The position numbers and the translations under genes are program-made. Positions 1 to 8,626 of a stretch of DNA of 64,000 nucleotides are shown here, piece by piece. The stretch covers positions 1,674,001-1,738,000 of the forward strand of contig NC_013729.1 in the NCBI RefSeq assembly GCF_000024345.1, given 5' to 3'. Each line of letters starts with the position of its first letter. Position 1 is the stretch's first letter. Origin of the DNA: Kribbella flavida DSM 17836 (GTDB lineage Bacteria; Actinomycetota; Actinomycetes; Propionibacteriales; Kribbellaceae). The notes under the pieces are model-generated. The model made no database searches. It was not told the DNA's origin and saw only the letters and a program-made list of their open reading frames with translations.

Positions 1-1
1 G

Positions 2-574
2 GGCGAGCAGCAGGCCTGGGCCGCCGGCGAGGGTGACGCCCGGCAGGGCGCCGGCGACCAGCAGGCGTGGTCGGCGGCCGAAGCGCAGGGCGCCGAGCCG
101 ACGCAGCAGTGGAGCCCCGAGGGTCAGCAGTGGGCCGGCCAGGAGCAGGGCCAGGTGTGGCCGCAGGAGCAGCAGCAGTGGAGCGGCGCTGACGCCGGTC
201 AGCAGCAGTGGGCCGGCCAGGAGCAGTACGGCCAGCAGGTCCAGCCGGAGTGGCAGGGACAGCACGAGCAGGCTCAGCACGAGCAGCCGTTGCACGAGCA
301 GGCTCAGCACGAAGCGGGCCAGCACGAGGCCGCCGCCCAGGGCGAGCAGGCCTGGTCCGAGCAGAGCTGGCAGCAGGGCCAGACCTGGCCGGCCGAGGAC
401 TCCACCGGTGCGACCGCGGCCGACGTCCAGGCCCAGCCGGAGCCGGAGGCGGCCGACGAAACCCGCGTGGAACCGCGGGTCGCGGACACCGCGAAGGACG
501 ACGACCAGCCGCAGCAGCCGGGCGGTCAGGGTGGTCAGCCCGGTCAGCAGGGCTGGTGGTCCCAGCCGTCCTGA
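2..574 (+). CDS. C-terminal part of a Gln/Trp/Glu-rich low-complexity protein (5' end outside window)
   Basis: The reading frame is open from the first bases to a TGA at 572-574, so about 190 codons of a longer protein are visible and its start is upstream. The sequence is an irregular repeat of short units such as QQW, QEQ, HEQAQHE and GQQGW, rich in Gln, Glu, Ala, Gly, Trp and His, with no hydrophobic segment. The last 25 residues are Gln/Gly/Pro-rich and end WWSQPS. Low-complexity tails like this occur at the C-terminus of actinobacterial membrane or envelope proteins, but nothing here identifies the family. A strong terminator follows about 95 bases downstream. Function unknown. Confidence 0.6.
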   Translation, partial: GEQQAWAAGEGDARQGAGDQQAWSAAEAQGAEPTQQWSPEGQQWAGQEQGQVWPQEQQQWSGADAGQQQWAGQEQYGQQVQPEWQGQHEQAQHEQPLHEQAQHEAGQHEAAAQGEQAWSEQSWQQGQTWPAEDSTGATAADVQAQPEPEAADETRVEPRVADTAKDDDQPQQPGGQGGQPGQQGWWSQPS

Positions 575-667
575 GCGGCCTCGCCGACCGGACGGCGTAT
601 TCCCGGCCGGCTGCACGATGCCACCCGGCAGCGGTTTCCAGCTGTTGACGCGGCAGTGAAAGAGCCC

Positions 668-701
668 GAGAGGCCTGTGGACACAGGCCTCTCGTTCTTT
701 T
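668..701 (+). terminator. Rho-independent terminator
   Basis: A perfect 12-base inverted repeat (668-679 with 682-693, arms GAGAGGCCTGTG/CACAGGCCTCTC) is followed by a T-rich run GTTCTTTT. It ends the Gln-rich gene and insulates the whiB promoter. Confidence 0.85.
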
Positions 702-740
702 GCAGCCGTGTTGCGGATACCGCCAATAGCAGACCACAGC

Positions 741-769
741 TTGACTTTCGTGGATTGCAGGAATGTAAT
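741..769 (+). promoter_or_regulatory. Vegetative-type promoter for whiB
   Basis: TTGACT at 741-746, a 17-base spacer and TGTAAT at 764-769 form a near-consensus -35/-10 pair, unusual in this GC-rich sequence. Transcription would begin near 776, leaving a leader of about 125 bases before the GTG start of whiB. Confidence 0.65.
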
Positions 770-840
770 TTCAACCGTGTCGTTCGTTGGACACTCGGTA
801 TCGGGGACCGCTTTCAGCACACAGAGCGGTCGAGGTCAGG

Positions 841-864
841 CATGTGGACCGCAAACTCCACATG
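841..864. promoter_or_regulatory. Inverted repeat in the whiB leader (possible operator)
   Basis: CATGTGGA at 841-848 is mirrored by TCCACATG at 857-864 with an 8-base spacer. It lies between the predicted transcription start and the ribosome binding site, so it could be a repressor site or an RNA hairpin. Confidence 0.4.
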
Positions 865-899
865 TACAGGGGAACGAACAGGGTCGAGGAGGTCGTACC

Positions 900-1166
900 G
901 TGACAGAGGCGCTGATGGCGATTGTCGACGGTGAGGCGATCGAGGAGGAGCCGAACTGGCAGGAACGGGCGCTGTGCGCCCAGACCGATCCAGAGGCTTT
1001 CTTCCCGGAAAAAGGCGGATCCACCCGCGAGGCGAAGAAGGTCTGTCTCGGCTGCGACGTCCGGGGCGAGTGCCTCGAGTACGCGCTGCAGAACGACGAG
1101 CGCTTCGGGATCTGGGGCGGTCTGTCGGAGCGGGAACGCCGCAAGCTGAAGAAGAGGGCCGTCTAG
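900..1166 (+). CDS. whiB: WhiB-family iron-sulfur transcription factor (WhiB2/WhmD type)
   Basis: This 88-residue protein has the four iron-sulfur cysteines (C26, C49, C52, C58), with the two central ones in a CxxC, followed by the GIWGG turn (70-74) and a basic C-terminal tail RRKLKK. The stretch WQERALCAQTDPEAFFPEKG is characteristic of Streptomyces WhiB and mycobacterial WhiB2/WhmD, which bind a 4Fe-4S cluster and control septation and sporulation with partner regulators such as WhiA. The GTG at 900 is chosen because GAGGAGG lies 7 bases upstream; an ATG at 708 in the same frame would add a sequence unlike the family. It begins a gene block that is conserved as far as secA. Confidence 0.93.
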   Translation: MTEALMAIVDGEAIEEEPNWQERALCAQTDPEAFFPEKGGSTREAKKVCLGCDVRGECLEYALQNDERFGIWGGLSERERRKLKKRAV

Positions 1167-1378
1167 GAACCCACGGCCGACGGGTGGTGGTGCCTGCCAC
1201 TGCGCCGTCGTCGGGTCGGAGAAAAGTACACAGACTTCGCGTGCGGCCCCGGCTGGACTCTGTCCACCGGGGCCCGCGGCTGTGTACGGGCGGTGCCGGG
1301 GTTCGCGTAAGGTGAGTGCTCGCCGCGGCCCCTGGGTCGTGGCTGGCCGATCCTTTCCCTTGAGGTGCACCGCTCCTG

Positions 1379-4291
1379 ATGGAACCCGAAGCTCCGGCCG
1401 GCTGGGACTTTTTCGACTCCGTCGACTTCCCGACCGACCTCACCCACGACCCGATGGGTCGCGCGCCGGTCCGGCACGTCGTCACCGCGGTCGTGGTCGG
1501 GCACGAGGGTGCTGCCTGGCTGCCCCGGCTGACCGAGGCGCTGTGGGCGCTCGACCGCCGGCCCGAGCGGCTGATCGCGATCGACACCGGCTCGACCGAC
1601 GAGACCGCCGAGCTGCTGGCCGCGATGCCCGGGGTCGAGCCGGTGGTCGGCCTGTCCGCTCGGACCGGGTTCGGCGCCGCCGTCACCCGCGGCCTGGAAA
1701 CGGTCGGTTTCGCGCCGATTCCGTCCGCGGTCGGTCCGTACGGCGACGACGGCCGGCTGCCGGTGGTGGAGTGGCTGTGGCTGCTGCACGACGACTGCGC
1801 GCCGGCGCCCAAGGCGCTGGAACACTTGTTGCATCAGGCAACTTTGTCCCCGGAGACCGCGATCTGGGGACCCAAGCTGCGGCTCTGGCCGCGTGACCGC
1901 GAACTGCTCGAGGTCGGCGTCACCACCTCGCTCGGCGGCCGCCGCGACACCGGGATCGAGAACGGCGAGCTCGACCAGGGCCAGCACGACCAGCCGCGGC
2001 AGGTGCTCGCGGTCAGCTCGGCCGGCATGCTGGTCCGCCGCGACGTCTGGGAGACGCTGAACGGGTTCGACCCGCGGCTGCCGATGTTCCGCGACGACAT
2101 CGACTTCGGCTGGCGCGCCAGCCGCGCCGGGTACCGGGTCGGCGTCGCGCCGGAGGCGGTGGTCTACCACGCGCAGGCCGCCGCGACCGGTGAGCGCACT
2201 CTGGCCGGCACCCGGCGGCACGCCTACCAGTTGGACCGCGCGCACGCGTACTACACGGTGCTGGCGAACGCTCCGGCCAAGCTGCTGCCGCTGCTCATCC
2301 TGCGGTTCCTGGCCGGGACCGTCGTCCGGTCCGTCTGGTTCCTGATCGGCAAGACGCCGTCCGGCGCGGTCGACGAGTGGACCGCGCTGCTGGGCACGGT
2401 GCTGGCCGGTGGCTGGACGCAGGCCCGCAAGGACCGGCGCCGGCTCGACCGGGTGCCGTACGACGACATCAAAGGCCTCTTCTCGCGCTCGGTGCACGCC
2501 TTGCGGCACAACCTCGAGGAAACCGGCGGCACGATCTCCGAGCGGCTGCGCGAGGCCTGGGCGGACGAGCCCGAAGAACCCGTGCCCACCACTGCCCGGC
2601 GGGCGAAGAGCACGGCCCGCGTCGCGGTGGACCAGCCGCGCTGGCGCCGCCAGCTGATCCGCCGCCCGTTCCTGGTCGCCTGGGTGGTGCTCGCGGTCGG
2701 TGCGGTCGTCGCCGCGCGCGACCTGATCGGCGGCGGCGTGCTCCGGTCCGACCTGATGCTTCCGCCGCACGACAGCGTCGCGTCGTTGTGGCACGCGGCC
2801 GCCGCCGCTCCGGCCGGGGTCACCCCGCCGGCCTGGCTGGCGCAGTTCTGGGCCTTGTCCACCGTGACCTTCGGCCCGTCCGGTGCGACCACCGTGCTGC
2901 TGCTCGGTGCGATCCCGCTGGCCGCGCTGGCCGCCTGGGCGTTGCTGCGGGCGTTCGTCGTCGACCGGGTGGCCCGCGCGTGGGGCGCCTCGGCGTACGG
3001 GCTGGCGGTGTTCACGAACGGCGCGATCTCGCAGGGACGGTTGGGGACGTGCGTGGCCGCGATCGCGCTGCCGCTGCTCGGTGCCGCGGTGCACACGGTC
3101 GTCCGGCGTCGCCGGGTGGTCATCCAGGGCAGTTGGCGAGCCGCCTGGTTCGCCGGGATCTGCCAGGCCGTGCTGTTCGCGTTCACTCCGGCGCTCGGCC
3201 TGCTGGTCGCGGTCACCCTGGTGGCCGGCGCCCTGATCGGGCTCGGCTGGCGTCGCCAGGGGCGGCAGTTGGTGTTCTCGGTGGTGCTGGGTCTGCTGCT
3301 GGTGCTGCCGTGGACGATCCAGCTGGTGCTGCACCCGTCCCGCCTGGGCCAGGAAGCCGGTGGGCCACCGACGGCGTCCGTCGGCCCCGGCGACAGCTTG
3401 GCCCACCTCCTCACCGGTACGCCGGTGGGTGCGCCCGCGCCGTGGTGGTTCGCCGTCCCGCTGATCGTGGTCGCGCTGCTGGCGCTGACGCGGCGGACCC
3501 GCCAGCGGTACGAGCTGGTCGGCTGGTTCGCCGCGATCGCCGGACTGGTCGGCACGCTGGTCGCGAGCCGGCTCGGCGGCGGCAGCGGACCGCTGATGTT
3601 CCTCGCGACGGCCGGCTGGATCATGACCGTGACAGTGGCCTGGGACTCGGTCGGCAGGTCGTCCGACCTGATCGTCCAGGGCGTGCTCGGCGTCGTGCTG
3701 GTGGCGACCGTGGTGACGGCCGGGTTCTGGCTGGTGCGCGGCGACGACGGCCCGTTGTGGCGAGGCCCCGCGCAGGACCTCCCGGCGTACCTGGTGTCGT
3801 CGCAGGGGCCACCGCAGCACGCCTCGATCCTGGTGGTGCGCAAGGATCCCAGCACCGCGACCCGGTTCGCGCTGGTCCGCGACGGCGGCCCACGGATGGG
3901 CGCACTGGAAGCGGCGCCGAAGCCGGAGCAGACCAAGCCGATCACGGACGTGCTCTCCACGCTCGGCGGCGGTGGCACGGGTGAGGAGGGCCGGCAGCTG
4001 GCCGCGCTCGCGATCGACTACGTCTACCTGCCCGCGCCGGTGGACTCGACCCTGATGTCCACGCTCGACTCCCTGCCGGGCCTGACCAGGGCCAGCGCCG
4101 CCGACGGTGACGCCTCCTGGCTGGTCGACCGGAGCCGGGTCGAGGGCACGGCACCGATCCAGGACGACGTCCGCGAGCTGTGGCGGGTGCTCGGCATCAT
4201 CGGCTGGCTGATCGCGCTGGTCTTCTGCCTGCCGAGCGCGCGGCGCACGGTCGCCGTACCGCACGGCACGCACGCCAGGAGGTCGTCGTGA
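1379..4291 (+). CDS. Large membrane glycosyltransferase family 2 protein
   Basis: A 970-residue protein. An N-terminal GT-A fold glycosyltransferase domain lies at about 30-250, with the nucleotide-sugar motif AIDTGSTDET, the acidic LLHDDCAP and the acceptor-side DIDFGWRASRAGY. One membrane helix follows near 300-323. Ten or so more lie between 428 and 955 (for example at 428-446, 503-527, 632-652 and 933-955). A soluble, probably extracytoplasmic, segment of about 140 residues precedes the last helix. Such proteins transfer sugars onto envelope polymers or lipid carriers; the substrate is unknown. It lies in the whiB region, as in other actinobacteria, and its stop overlaps the DUF5719 start by 4 bases, which implies co-translation. 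Confidence 0.85.
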   Translation: MEPEAPAGWDFFDSVDFPTDLTHDPMGRAPVRHVVTAVVVGHEGAAWLPRLTEALWALDRRPERLIAIDTGSTDETAELLAAMPGVEPVVGLSARTGFGAAVTRGLETVGFAPIPSAVGPYGDDGRLPVVEWLWLLHDDCAPAPKALEHLLHQATLSPETAIWGPKLRLWPRDRELLEVGVTTSLGGRRDTGIENGELDQGQHDQPRQVLAVSSAGMLVRRDVWETLNGFDPRLPMFRDDIDFGWRASRAGYRVGVAPEAVVYHAQAAATGERTLAGTRRHAYQLDRAHAYYTVLANAPAKLLPLLILRFLAGTVVRSVWFLIGKTPSGAVDEWTALLGTVLAGGWTQARKDRRRLDRVPYDDIKGLFSRSVHALRHNLEETGGTISERLREAWADEPEEPVPTTARRAKSTARVAVDQPRWRRQLIRRPFLVAWVVLAVGAVVAARDLIGGGVLRSDLMLPPHDSVASLWHAAAAAPAGVTPPAWLAQFWALSTVTFGPSGATTVLLLGAIPLAALAAWALLRAFVVDRVARAWGASAYGLAVFTNGAISQGRLGTCVAAIALPLLGAAVHTVVRRRRVVIQGSWRAAWFAGICQAVLFAFTPALGLLVAVTLVAGALIGLGWRRQGRQLVFSVVLGLLLVLPWTIQLVLHPSRLGQEAGGPPTASVGPGDSLAHLLTGTPVGAPAPWWFAVPLIVVALLALTRRTRQRYELVGWFAAIAGLVGTLVASRLGGGSGPLMFLATAGWIMTVTVAWDSVGRSSDLIVQGVLGVVLVATVVTAGFWLVRGDDGPLWRGPAQDLPAYLVSSQGPPQHASILVVRKDPSTATRFALVRDGGPRMGALEAAPKPEQTKPITDVLSTLGGGGTGEEGRQLAALAIDYVYLPAPVDSTLMSTLDSLPGLTRASAADGDASWLVDRSRVEGTAPIQDDVRELWRVLGIIGWLIALVFCLPSARRTVAVPHGTHARRSS

Positions 4292-5766
4292 TCGCACTGC
4301 TGTCGGACCTGCGGGTCCGGGTCGGGGCCTGCGTCCTGGCGATGGGCGTGCTCGGAGGTCTGGCAGCGGTGACCAGCGCCAAGCCGCCGACGCCCCAGGC
4401 GGACGGCAGCGAGGAGGCGACCCGCACGGTGGTCAACCGGACCGCTCTGGCCTGCCCGGTCCCCGGCGCGGGCGCGAAGACGCAGAGCAGTGTCAGCGCC
4501 GTCGCACCGGTCCTGCCGGACGGTACGCCGACCGCCGAGGGCACCGAGCAGCCGCTGTCGATGAGTCCGCTCGACCCGACCTCCAACCCGGTCGGCTCGG
4601 TGCTCGCCCGGGGCCGGATCGCATCGACCGCGCCGACCTCGAAGCTGCTGCCGCTGACCGTCCGGGGCACCGGACCGCTCGCCGCGGGCACCGTCGCGAC
4701 CAGTACGACGTCCGCCCCGGAGGGCGTGAACCGCGGCATGGCCAGCGTGCCCTGCCAGGTGCCCGGGTCGAACTTCTGGTTCGTCGGAGCCTCCGGCGCA
4801 CCAGGTCGCCGGGACGTCCTGGTGCTGACCAACCTGGACAGCGTCAACGCCGAGGTGAACGTCACCCTGTACGGCGCCGACGGCCAGCTCGACACCCCGA
4901 ACGCGCGCGGCGTCGTCGTCCCGGCCCGGGGCACCAGCGAGATCTACCTCGGCCAGATCGCCCGCGGCCAGCGCGACCTCGCCCTGCACGTCGAGTCCAC
5001 CGGCGGCCGGGTCGCGCCCGCGGTCCGCGACAACGCGACCACCGGCAAGGTCCCGGCCGGCATCGACTGGCTCAACCTGTCCGCGCCGCCGGCGTCGAAG
5101 GTGGTCGTGCCGGCGATGGCTCCCGGCGGCGGCGTCCGGATCCTGACGATCGCCAACCCGACGGACCTGCAGGCCACCGCCACGCTCACCGTGAACGGGC
5201 CGAACGGGCCGTTCAAGCCGGCCGGGCTGTCGACGGTGCAGGTCCCGGCCGGGTCGGTGAAGGTGGTCCGGCTGGAGAAGGTGCTGCTCGGCAACGCCTC
5301 GGCCGTCACGGTGAACTCCGACCAGCCGGTGACCGCCGCGGTCCGGATGACCGACTCGTCGGTGCGCGAGTTCGCCACCATGGGCGCGACCGAGCCGCTG
5401 CGCGGACCGGCGTACCTGGTGCTGCCGGCACACGCGCAGCCGGCCGTGCTGCAGGTGACGGCGCCGGGGGAGACCGCCGGCGTCCGCTTCGAGCTGCGCG
5501 ACGGCGCGAACAAGGTGCTGCAGGCGCGGAAGCTGGACGTGGTCGGCGGGGCGACGAACCTGATCACCTTCAAGGCGCAGGCCAGGCCGACGTACCTGAT
5601 GGTGGAGCAGCTGCGCGGTGACATCGTCGCTGGCGTCACGCTGATGCCGGCCGCCAAGCCGAAGGACGACGACGTACCGCAGGTGGCTGCCTGGCCGCTG
5701 ACCACGTCGCTGGTCTTCCGCGCCCAGCTGGGTGCGCAGTCCGACGTCGCCGCCGCGCTGAGGTAA
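4288..5766 (+). CDS. DUF5719 family exported protein
   Basis: A 492-residue protein beginning at GTG 4288, which overlaps the stop of the glycosyltransferase gene as GTGA and has AGGAGG 5 bases upstream. The N-terminus has an uncleaved-looking or weak signal segment (about residues 9-28), then a Thr/Ala/Gly/Val-rich, beta-strand-like body without further membrane helices. The family is found beside the same large glycosyltransferase in many actinobacteria; its function is not established. The pairing suggests an accessory role on the outer face of the membrane for the glycosyltransferase. A hairpin terminator follows directly. Confidence 0.8.
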   Translation: MIALLSDLRVRVGACVLAMGVLGGLAAVTSAKPPTPQADGSEEATRTVVNRTALACPVPGAGAKTQSSVSAVAPVLPDGTPTAEGTEQPLSMSPLDPTSNPVGSVLARGRIASTAPTSKLLPLTVRGTGPLAAGTVATSTTSAPEGVNRGMASVPCQVPGSNFWFVGASGAPGRRDVLVLTNLDSVNAEVNVTLYGADGQLDTPNARGVVVPARGTSEIYLGQIARGQRDLALHVESTGGRVAPAVRDNATTGKVPAGIDWLNLSAPPASKVVVPAMAPGGGVRILTIANPTDLQATATLTVNGPNGPFKPAGLSTVQVPAGSVKVVRLEKVLLGNASAVTVNSDQPVTAAVRMTDSSVREFATMGATEPLRGPAYLVLPAHAQPAVLQVTAPGETAGVRFELRDGANKVLQARKLDVVGGATNLITFKAQARPTYLMVEQLRGDIVAGVTLMPAAKPKDDDVPQVAAWPLTTSLVFRAQLGAQSDVAAALR

Positions 5767-5791
5767 CCGGCCGCCGGGCACCGGCGGCCGG
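5767..5791. terminator. Bidirectional hairpin terminator
   Basis: An 11-base perfect stem (5767-5777 with 5781-5791) and a 3-base loop fill the gap between the convergent DUF5719 gene and the zincin-like gene. No T-run is present, as is usual for actinobacterial terminators. Confidence 0.65.
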
Positions 5792-5795
5792 GTCG

Positions 5796-6242
5796 TCAGT
5801 CGTCGTCGGTGTCGAAGTCCGGGTCGATCTGCTCCGGCGACAGCGCCAGGACGTCGGCCAGCTCCAGCACCAGCGCGGACCGGACCAGCCAGGCCAGGCT
5901 GGTGCCCGACCGCTCGGCGCGCAGCTCGATCGGCCGCCGGAACACCACGATGCGGTACGGCTCATGCGAGGTGCCGCCGGTGGAGTGGGTGAGCGGGATC
6001 TCGCCGGCGTGGGCGTCCAGGTTCGGCACGTCCTCGATCGCGAACTCGACCCGGGCGACCACCTGCGGCAGCCGTTTCTCCAGCCGGGTGACCTCGATCG
6101 CGACCACCTCGTCGAACTGCGCCGCGGCGGACCGCTGCAGCGGCAGTCCACGCGGCGCGAAGCTGCTCGGGCGGCTGATCGGCCCGAGCATGCCCCGGCC
6201 GTGGCGGTCGATGTGCCTGCGATGACGGCGAGCCTCGGTCAC
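5796..6242 (-). CDS. Metallopeptidase-family (zincin_1 fold) protein lacking the zinc motif
   Basis: A 148-residue protein starting at GTG 6242. The body (about 40-140), with FEEVV-like start, RLEKRLPQV, VEFAIEDVPN and IVVFRRPIELRA, matches the small zincin_1 family that sits between whiB and the phosphomannomutase gene in actinobacteria (the M. tuberculosis Rv3259 position). In typical members the active helix carries HExxH. Here the aligned segment reads LELAD at 126-130: the Glu is kept and both His are gone, so zinc-dependent proteolysis is unlikely. An internal ATG (residue 18 of this call, MLGPIS) could be the true start. It is divergent from the DUF3499 gene with only 31 bases between them. 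Confidence 0.75.
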   Translation of the reverse strand: MTEARRHRRHIDRHGRGMLGPISRPSSFAPRGLPLQRSAAAQFDEVVAIEVTRLEKRLPQVVARVEFAIEDVPNLDAHAGEIPLTHSTGGTSHEPYRIVVFRRPIELRAERSGTSLAWLVRSALVLELADVLALSPEQIDPDFDTDDD

Positions 6243-6273
6243 GCGCTCAGCCTAGTGGGGGTAACGTCTGGTC

Positions 6274-6669
6274 GTGAGCATCGCCAGGATCTGTTCGCGC
6301 GCCGCCTGTCATCGGCCGGCTGTGTCGACGCTCACCTATGTCTACGCCGACTCCACCTGCGTGCTCGGCCCGCTGGCGACGTACGCCGAACCGCACTGCT
6401 ACGACCTGTGCGCCGACCACGCCGACCGGCTGACCGCGCCGAACGGGTGGGAAGTGATCCGGCTGGCTCCGGACCCGGCCGCCGCCGGTCCGTCCTCCGA
6501 CGACCTGGAGGCGCTGGCGAACGCCGTCCGCGAAGCGGCCCGCCCGTTGCCGCGCGACACCGGCCGGCCCGGGCCTGGCGCGCCCGTCGAGATCGCCCGG
6601 CGCGGCCACCTCCGGATGCTCCGGGACCCCAGCAACACCCCGACCCAGGGCAGCACCGAACAAGGCTGA
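6274..6669 (+). CDS. DUF3499 family zinc-ribbon-like protein
   Basis: A 131-residue protein starting at GTG 6274. It has CSRAAC (C7, C12) and HCYDLCADHA (C42, C46), a likely four-cysteine metal site, then the phrase GWEVIRL and a variable hydrophilic C-terminus. This is the actinobacteria-specific DUF3499 family, placed next to the zincin-like gene and upstream of the phosphomannomutase gene in M. tuberculosis (Rv3258c). Its function is unknown. A purine-rich GTGGGGG about 12 bases upstream may serve as ribosome binding site. Confidence 0.8.
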   Translation: MSIARICSRAACHRPAVSTLTYVYADSTCVLGPLATYAEPHCYDLCADHADRLTAPNGWEVIRLAPDPAAAGPSSDDLEALANAVREAARPLPRDTGRPGPGAPVEIARRGHLRMLRDPSNTPTQGSTEQG

Positions 6670-6800
6670 CCGCCGCGCCGTCCGGGCGTGGAACCCGGCG
6701 CTGTCACCTCGCCTCCCGCGGACGTCGCCGTGTTGGAAAGTGTTTCGTAGCGTGGGATGAGGTTGACCGCATCGTCACGTACTGACAAGACTCCTGATCT

Positions 6801-7889
6801 GTGAACGATCAAAAACTACGGGTCGGAGTGGTCGGTCTCGGCTTTGCCGGGCGGACCGCACTGGAAGCGTTCTCGGAGCTGCCGGACGTCGAGGTGGTGG
6901 CGCTGGCCGGGCTGGAGAAGGACACCCTGGCCGAGCTCGGCGAGAAGCACCGGGTACCGCATCTCTACGAGAAGTGGGAGGACCTGCTGCAGACCGACGG
7001 CCTGGACGCCGTCAGCATCGGAACACCGACGCAGCTGCACGCCCCGATCACGCTGGCCGCGCTCGAGCGCGGGCTGCACGTGCTGTGCGAGAAGCCGCTG
7101 GCCCGCACGGTCGACGAGGGCGCCCGGATGGTCGAGGCGTCGAAGAAGTCCGGCAAGGTGCTCAAGGTCATCTTCAACCACCGTGAGCGCGGCGACGTCG
7201 CGGCGCTGAAGCACCAGATCGACGAGGGCCAGCTCGGCCGGGTGTACTACGCCAAGGCGCACTGGATGCGGCGCAACGGGATCCCCGGCATGGGCGGCTG
7301 GTTCACCAACCGCGAGCTGTCCGGCGGCGGCCCGCTGATCGACCTGGGCGTGCACATCCTCGACCTGGCGCTGCACCTGCTGCAGGAGCCGAAGGTCACC
7401 ACGGTCAGCGCGAGCACCTTCGCCGAGCTGGGCCCGCGCGGCCGCGGCAGCGCGTCCAGCGCGATCCGGCCGACGGTCGACACGCTGGGATCGAAGTTCG
7501 AGGTGGAGGACCTGGCCACGGCGTACCTGCGGTTGGAGGGCGGCGAGGCGCTGCAGCTGGAGACCAGCTGGGCGACCTACCGGGCGCCCGGTGACAACTT
7601 CGGCATCGAGCTGTTCGGCACCGAGGGCGGCGCCAAGATCGAGGTGCAGAACTACACCACCACCGACACGCTGCGGATCTTCACCGACGTCGCCGGGGTG
7701 CCGGCCGAGGTGAAGCCGGCCACCGGCGCCGGGCTCGGGCACCGCGCGGTGGTCAAGGAGTTCGTCGGCATCGTGCGGTCCGGCGACTGGGCCGGGCACG
7801 ACGGTTCGGAGGCGCTCCTCCGGACCCAGGTCATCGACGCCTGCTACGCCTCGGCGAAGGCGGGACGAGAGGTAGTGCTGAATGATTAA
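6801..7889 (+). CDS. Gfo/Idh/MocA family NAD(P)-dependent oxidoreductase
   Basis: A 362-residue protein. The N-terminal Rossmann fold carries GVVGLGFAGR; the family hallmark CEKPLA comes near residue 97, and the substrate domain follows (about 125-340) with GGGPLIDLGVHILDLALHLL, which holds the catalytic Asp/His of this family. Members oxidise or epimerise sugars, inositols and related polyols using NAD(P). The following ThuA gene overlaps by 8 bases, so the two are co-transcribed; such pairs are common in sugar catabolic loci. No transporter is adjacent, so the substrate cannot be deduced. The start is GTG 6801 with a poor ribosome binding site. Confidence 0.9.
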   Translation: MNDQKLRVGVVGLGFAGRTALEAFSELPDVEVVALAGLEKDTLAELGEKHRVPHLYEKWEDLLQTDGLDAVSIGTPTQLHAPITLAALERGLHVLCEKPLARTVDEGARMVEASKKSGKVLKVIFNHRERGDVAALKHQIDEGQLGRVYYAKAHWMRRNGIPGMGGWFTNRELSGGGPLIDLGVHILDLALHLLQEPKVTTVSASTFAELGPRGRGSASSAIRPTVDTLGSKFEVEDLATAYLRLEGGEALQLETSWATYRAPGDNFGIELFGTEGGAKIEVQNYTTTDTLRIFTDVAGVPAEVKPATGAGLGHRAVVKEFVGIVRSGDWAGHDGSEALLRTQVIDACYASAKAGREVVLND

Positions 7890-8616
7890 CGTCACCGTCT
7901 GGGGCGAGAACGTGCACGACCAGCGCGACGCCTCGGTGCAGAAGATCTACCCCGACACCATGCACGAGACGATCGCGGCCGGGGTCCGGGCCAAGCTCGG
8001 CGACGAGGTCACCGTCCGGACCGCCTGGCTGCAGCAGCCGGAGCACGGGCTGACCGAGGAGGTGCTGGCCGAGACCGACGTGCTCACCTGGTGGGGACAC
8101 GCGGCCCACGGGGACGTCGACGACGCCGTGGTCGACCGGGTCCAGCAGGCTGTGCTGTCCGGGATGGGCCTGATCGCGCTGCACTCGGCGCACTTCTCGA
8201 AGATCTTCATCCGGCTGATGGGCACCACCTGCTCGCTGGACTGGCGCAACGACAACGACCGCGAGCTGCTCTGGACGGTGGCCGCCGGGCACCCGATCGC
8301 GCAGGGAGTGCCGCACCCGCTGGTGATCGAGCGCGAGGAGATGTACGGCGAGCTGTTCGACATCCCGCAGCCCGACGAACTGGTTTTCGTCAGCTCGTTC
8401 TCCGGCGGCGAGGTGTTCCGCTCCGGCTGCTGCTACCGCCGGGGCCAGGGCCGCGTCTTCTACTTCCGCCCCGGCGACCAGGAGTACCCGACGTACCACC
8501 AGCCGGAGGTCCAGCAGATCATCGCCAACGCCGTCCGCTGGGCCGCGCCGACCAGCCCGCGCCAGCTACCGACCGTGCACCACCGCAAGGACCGGGGCTG
8601 GTTCGAGGCGCAGTGA
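7882..8616 (+). CDS. ThuA domain protein (trehalose-utilisation family)
   Basis: A 244-residue cytoplasmic protein with the ThuA-like class I glutamine amidotransferase fold: MINVTVWGENVHD at the N-terminus, the DVLTWWGHAAHGD strand-turn and GLIALHSAHFSK nucleophile-elbow region, and GQGRVFYFRPGDQEYPTYH near the C-terminus. Rhizobial ThuA works with the oxidoreductase ThuB on 3-keto disaccharides. The 8-base overlap with the upstream Gfo/Idh/MocA gene supports a similar paired role here. Its convergent neighbour, the HxlR gene, ends only 10 bases away. Confidence 0.85.
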   Translation: MINVTVWGENVHDQRDASVQKIYPDTMHETIAAGVRAKLGDEVTVRTAWLQQPEHGLTEEVLAETDVLTWWGHAAHGDVDDAVVDRVQQAVLSGMGLIALHSAHFSKIFIRLMGTTCSLDWRNDNDRELLWTVAAGHPIAQGVPHPLVIEREEMYGELFDIPQPDELVFVSSFSGGEVFRSGCCYRRGQGRVFYFRPGDQEYPTYHQPEVQQIIANAVRWAAPTSPRQLPTVHHRKDRGWFEAQ

Positions 8617-8626
8617 CCTCGATCTG

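Noticed and set aside
708..899. N-terminal extension of WhiB from ATG 708
   Set aside because: It would start before the predicted promoter -35 box and does not resemble the family; GTG 900 has an excellent ribosome binding site.
6735..6747. GGAAAGTGTTTCG as a LacI operator before the Gfo/Idh/MocA gene
   Set aside because: The dyad is imperfect with an odd-length centre, and no LacI gene is nearby; it is too weak to list.
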